Assembly: GCA_008638375.1 (NCBI GenBank)
Contig: CM018041.1
Coordinates: 15,842,716-15,906,715, forward strand
Reading direction: 5' to 3'
DNA from: Nyssa sinensis
Taxonomy: Eukaryota > Streptophyta > Magnoliopsida > Cornales > Nyssaceae
DNA length: 64,000 nt
The translations under genes were made by a program, and so were the position numbers. This document shows, piece after piece, positions 60,601 to 64,000 of the stretch. Every line of letters begins with the position of its first letter. The first letter of the stretch is position 1. The notes beneath the pieces are model-generated. The model was not told the origin of the DNA. It worked only from the letters and a program-made list of their open reading frames with translations, and made no database searches.

Positions 60601-62499
60601 ACCGCACAAAAAAGCATGAGGAAGATAGTTTAGGCCAGGTGCTATTGAAACCAGAATCACAACTTATGTCTGAGTAGTCAACAAGTTATCAGATTATTTT
60701 GGAAATCTGATTTGAGTATATTATTATAATCATCACTTTACCGATCAAAAAATAATAATTATAATCATCAAACATTCAAATGAAAAAGGCAAATAAACTG
60801 AATTTCTTTAATTTTTCTTGGAAATTAGCAATCCAGGTGTCATAATCGAATTGAAACATATTAACAAATTTTACTCAGCTTATGCTAAATTTCAATACGA
60901 TTAAACAAGGGAAAAAACTTACAGTCTGCAAGTCCAGTACATGAAGGTCATTGAAAAAGATTGAATGAGAACAACCACCAAAAATTAGAAGGTAGCGTTC
61001 TGCATGCACTGCAGCTGTGTGATCAAATCTGGGGGCTGGAGGTGTCTGCCTATCAAAGCACAACAAAGTGAGGCAGATCTTTTCCAAAAGCACATAAGTA
61101 GCTGCTTGTAAAAGTAAAGTAGATACTTACATAGTCTCCAACACATCCCAAGCCATTGTCTCCAGATTGAGAACATGGACATCATTCAGCAGTCGCCTGT
61201 GCTTGTCTTCTCCGCCAAACATTATCAGTCTAGAACCAACCAATGTTACAGACTGCCCGCCACGAGCTACCTGGAGTATAACCCATAAGAAAACCAATCA
61301 AAATTTCCATTAACCAAAACAAATAAATTAATATCCTGCATAAATGAGGTGAAGAAGAATGGGTTGAGACACCCATCCCCCAGCTATTTAAATAGCTAAA
61401 AACTAAGGAATTTTATTTATTGTAAAAAAAAAAAAAAAAGACGCAATAAAATGAACTGAAGAAGCACCGTGCCCAAGAATAGAAATCTAGATTTAGCTGT
61501 CAATGGAGCCAGTAAATTACCGGAACTTTCCCAGAGGCCTCCATGACACCACAGTGGTTTGATTCCAGATCAATAAACCGCACTACAAGAAGTTCATTAA
61601 TGAGACATTAGGTTCAGAAGAAGAGCAAAGAGTTCTCGTCCAGTATGAAATGGCTCTCAAGGAAACAAAACCTGTTACACTGTCAGAAATGTTCTTTGAA
61701 TGCCCACCAAGAAGAAGAAGTTTGTTTTCCCACTTAATCTGAAAAGGAAACAAATCACGTACTGAAATTAATTAAGTGGTATGTGTAAGACAAGTGGAAC
61801 CACATTGTGAATGAAACGAGGATCAGATGAAATTAAATTGCAAATGGAATAAAACAATTGTGAATCAATATTTACCATACTGTGACCTGAGGTAGCCGGA
61901 AGAACTTCCAGCAAACTACCATCTTTAATTTTCTCAGCATTTTGTTCCTTGTTCAGTTTGAGAGTAGACCATGCCAATTTTCTAAGATCAAAAACCTGCA
62001 AAAGCAGCCTTTTATCACAGAACCCGTGAAAAAAGGATTAGATATGCGAAAGTGGATGGGCATGCCCAATACCTGAACATCAGATAGGTACCGACCATTA
62101 CGACTTCCACCAGTGATGTACAGCTTTTCATCAACCACAGCTGCAGCATGCTACAGTGCAAGTAGACATATTGAATTGTAAGTACCGGCCCCGTCAATAA
62201 CAAGTGAAAGAATTAAAGTCATTTACAATTAGAAGAAATGATGACAAGTGAATTTGAAAATCGTTTAAGAGCAAAAGTAATTAACTTGTTTTGGTCCAAA
62301 ACTTCAAGGGGGAGAAAAAGCAGAGAAAGGAAACAAGTGCTGAAATCAACACGAGATATTTCCAAGCAAAAAAAATAAAGGTTAATCCCTAGAATGAACG
62401 AACCTTGTAGCGGGCTGATGGTCCTGGACCAGAAACAGATAGTGCTACCCACTGATCATGCATTAATTCCAAATGCCACTTACTACTATCTGTTCCCAT
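51700..62499 (-). CDS. Kelch-propeller/coiled-coil protein (ACBP4-like without acyl-CoA-binding domain), frameshifted
   Basis: Exons: 62499-62404, 62150-62073, 61995-61876, 61738-61672, 61582-61521, 61270-61131, 61049-60923, 59815-59701, 59585-59497, 54457-54374, 52550-52229, 52135-52076, 51864-51700. All fit GT-AG. Six kelch blades carry GG pairs at residues 46, 109, 160, 212, 262 and 317 (for example YLLIFGGCSHSIFFNDLHVL). An Ala-rich link (KIFQSPAAAAAAASVTAAYA) and a C-terminal coiled coil follow, ending SSGGVWKWIAG. Plant relatives include kelch proteins annotated as acyl-CoA-binding-domain protein 4-like; no acyl-CoA-binding domain is present. Exon 11 is 322 bases with one extra base near 52346. 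The real frame stops at 52338 after 396 residues, whereas removing the shift gives 507. A 5'-UTR acceptor TTCCAG before 62554 suggests a leader intron. Confidence 0.88.
52976..53197 (-). other. Unrecognised 73-residue frame in a kelch-gene intron
   Basis: The frame starts ATG, has normal-looking composition (NAMYTTWNDFDSKEYGYPTK, SGMILARVNLYESD) and ends near CPNLEWV. It is unlike the AT-biased noise frames around it. I do not recognise a family. It abuts the MITE at 53211, so it could be a piece of captured gene sequence or chance. Confidence 0.25.
53211..53789 (+). mobile_element. hAT-type MITE, copy 1, in a kelch-gene intron
   Basis: Aligns with 58810-59186 from its first base (both have TTTATTTT at position 18-25 and GCTCAC next) and shares the core TTGATAATTAAATGA, TTTATGTCAATTTTAATTAAAATAATGTTAAG-type block and TATATGGCCATATAAGAAA. 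It is rich in GTGTCC/GGACA motifs at both ends. Flanks carry an 8-bp duplication GCCATCAC (53203-53210 and 53790-53797). It is longer than copy 2, with a (TA)n expansion near 53700. Confidence 0.8.
54375..54456. other. Kelch exon 10 interior (see CDS)
   Basis: Marks the single exon separating the two large transposon-bearing introns of the kelch gene. It encodes blade six (LLVAFGGYNGKYNN). Confidence 0.8.
54885..55370. other. Possible degenerate element in the 5-kb kelch intron
   Basis: CTTTGTACCACGATTACC (54953) and CTTTGTACCAAAG (55349) bracket a stretch with several CGTTCC-like motifs. The termini are not convincingly inverted, so this is only noted. Confidence 0.2.
57253..59215 (+). mobile_element. 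5'-truncated LINE in a kelch-gene intron, carrying a MITE
   Basis: Plus-strand RT pieces: KGDPLSPFLFVLVMEVLSKM, then FLFSDDNLIFC (both catalytic Asp kept). After a frameshift and small deletion come NFPTYYISLFPISLSVEKKL and KIQQDFLWEGKEGERKIHLV. Then VRFWEDFW and a C-terminal piece follow. The 3' tail CCCCTTGTTTATAAC is interrupted by the MITE at 58810-59186 and resumes with ACAACATTACTTTTACCGATC and A10. The element is opposite in orientation to the host gene. The long minus-strand frame at 57731-57105 is its antisense shadow. Confidence 0.85.
58810..59186 (+). mobile_element. hAT-type MITE, copy 2, inserted in the LINE tail
   Basis: 377 bp with perfect 10-bp terminal inverted repeats, CTAAGAAGCA at the left and TGCTTCTTAG at the right, and a perfect 8-bp target duplication TTTATAAC (58802-58809 and 59187-59194). 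The subterminal parts are packed with CACGTGTCC/GGACACGTGTC motifs that can fold back. No coding frame. The 8-bp duplication assigns it to the hAT superfamily. It must be younger than the LINE it splits. Confidence 0.93.
60716..60770 (+). repeat. LINE-tail-like scar in a kelch-gene intron
   Basis: ATCATCACTTTACCGATCAA followed by an A-rich run repeats the TTACCGATCAAAAA end of the LINE at 59215. It may be an extremely 5'-truncated LINE or SINE copy. Confidence 0.4.
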
Positions 62500-62731
62500 A
62501 CCAACTTTCTTGGAGGTCACTGATGTTTGTCAGTTCAGAGAGCTCAACAATTATCTGGAATAAGAGTTATGAAATGCATAAAATGATAGAAAAGAATAAC
62601 TCATTAGAATTTAAAAGGAAAAAGAAAAAAAACTGCCAAGAAGATTAAACTCGGTTGTTTAATGGATAAGTCATCCAATGGAGGAAAACATGATAGGTTA
62701 CAAAATCAACATACCGATAAGCAAGCAAGAA

Positions 62732-62763
<32 letters not shown>

Positions 62764-63000
62764 GCACACAAGACATTATTGTTGATGGGTGAGTGTATTG
62801 TGTGTATGTTCGTAGTAGAGCTAGAATCACACGTTAGATGTGCCACTCCACATAGTGCCATAGTGGTACAGCAAGAGGGTCCCTTGAGGAAATGAGGGAG
62901 GGGAGAGAGGAGGGGCAATTTAGAGAGATTAAAAAAGGGAAGAGACTGAGAGAGTTCCAAGGATGAACTCCAATCCAATCTCTAACTCTGATATGTATTC
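62500..63000 (-). promoter_or_regulatory. Kelch gene 5' leader and promoter region
   Basis: A splice acceptor (TTCCAG on the gene strand, just above 62554) suggests the leader continues upstream through an intron that includes the (TA)n run at 62731-62756. The purine-rich plus strand at 62880-62960 (CT-rich on the gene strand) is a reasonable first-exon or promoter candidate. The start site is not determined. Confidence 0.4.
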
Positions 63001-64000
63001 CCTCCTATATGTAGGTTTGGAGTTATTGGCATTATATACAGTGGTTTAGCATTGGCGATTAATCTAATTCTATTGGTTGCTACAATAACTGTGAAGGTGG
63101 GCTAGCCATGCTGGTGTGACCGATTGTCCAAGTGACTCGAGATCGCCCACAAAATGAGGCCTAAGCCATCGTGATCAAGTGCAAACGGCTCAAGGTAAGA
63201 ATAAGGTTCAACATGACTAGCCCCTTTGGTGGGCTTGAAGTGGTCAAACCATCATGATTACGAGTCTTTCATACATACAGAACCACTTGCCTAAGGTGCA
63301 AAGTAGTTGAACTAGCCTCTTTTGGTCAATGAATATTTATTGCAGCGTTCAATGCTTACCTACTACTACAGTGACAAGTAACTTCACGCATGCTGGGACA
63401 GAGCGTGCCTTGGGTATCAACACAAGGTGGACCCCTGATGACCCCATGACTCCAGCCTCTAGTCCGCTTATCCCAAGGGATCAGGGTTATACCTCATTTA
63501 TTGATCTGAACCATAACTATGCACCAGGCACACGGCCCCCTAAGGTCTGTCCCCTCACATCCTTAGGCATCCACTTAGCGGGAGGGTGGAACCATGAAAT
63601 GCAGCCCTTTGCACATGAACCAAAAGGGTTTCTCCCTTGTGGGTCTTCTGATGGTGAGGCCATCTTGCCCCTAGTGAGGCAGATCACCTTGCCCTACCAA
63701 TGCCTTAATCCCGATTGAGATTATTTGTTTGGGCTTCCAGGTTATTCCAATGTAGCATGTAGGGCCTTGACTTTGATTGTCAAATGACGTGCTTCTTTTC
63801 CAGTTAGCAAGACATGATTAGTGCAAGACATGAATGCACCATTTTCCAAATAAAATGAAATGAATGCACCCACTAGAAATTGAAGGAAGCAACCAGAAGA
63901 TAACATAACAGGGTCTAAGATGGTTGGTCGTGGACAACAATCACCACTGGCCAGGCCGGTATGAAGTGATTTTGTTAATTGGAGATGCCAAAAGAGAAAA
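63001..64000. other. Intergenic with a GC-richer block, no gene recognised
   Basis: 63329-63718 holds a 129-residue plus-strand frame (for example HNYAPGTRPPKVCPLTSLGI) in noticeably more GC-rich DNA than its surroundings. I do not recognise the product. It may be internal sequence of a retroelement that continues beyond the window. Confidence 0.35.

Overview
This is a window of nuclear DNA from a flowering plant, most likely a woody eudicot. It is AT-rich and intron-rich, with three recognisable protein-coding genes among layers of old and nested transposable elements. The L1-type LINE proteins resemble those common in trees such as the Fagales; that placement is from memory and tentative. 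No bacterial, viral or organellar gene block and no CRISPR array was seen.

Genes. (1) 19817-24961, minus strand: a complete 14-exon gene for chloroplast NADP-dependent malate dehydrogenase. Every splice junction can be placed, the protein is 433 residues, and all four redox-regulatory cysteines are present. (2) 46906-48962, plus strand: a 4-exon 4-coumarate:CoA ligase-like acyl-activating enzyme of 570 residues ending in the peroxisomal signal SKL. (3) 51700-62499, minus strand: a 13-coding-exon kelch-propeller plus coiled-coil protein. One extra base in exon 11 puts its C-terminal coiled coil out of frame. Genes 2 and 3 converge.

Mobile DNA by region. 1-378: one end of a hAT-like element. 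880-2965: a non-autonomous Mutator-like element carrying a GRF zinc-finger remnant and a MULE-associated PB1-like fragment. 3359-9830: LINE debris split by a 3.5-kb LTR-like block (4046-7525). 11050-12300: nested tandem repeats (462 bp and 144 bp). 12765-18010: a LINE on the minus strand with a mutated catalytic motif. 18180-19524: Mutator-like terminal sequence, a GRF/membrane-segment remnant and an orphan NAC-domain exon. 30990-32480: a 1475-bp hAT element with a perfect 8-bp target duplication. 33471-41850: a Ty1/Copia element whose reverse-transcriptase core has been replaced by a 2.9-kb piece of the same LTR family as at 4046, with the whole element lying between two copies of a 160-bp sequence. 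42233-46600: AT-rich spacer. Introns of the kelch gene hold a truncated LINE (57253-59215) and two copies of one hAT-type MITE (53211-53789 and 58810-59186), both with 8-bp target duplications.

The three genes do not form an operon or evident cluster. Their roles are separate: plastid redox export, peroxisomal CoA-ester formation, and a scaffold-like kelch protein. I found no convincing previously undescribed system. The observations most worth checking are the kelch-gene frameshift, the paired MITEs with target duplications, the chimeric Copia locus and the NAC exon beside Mutator-like sequence.
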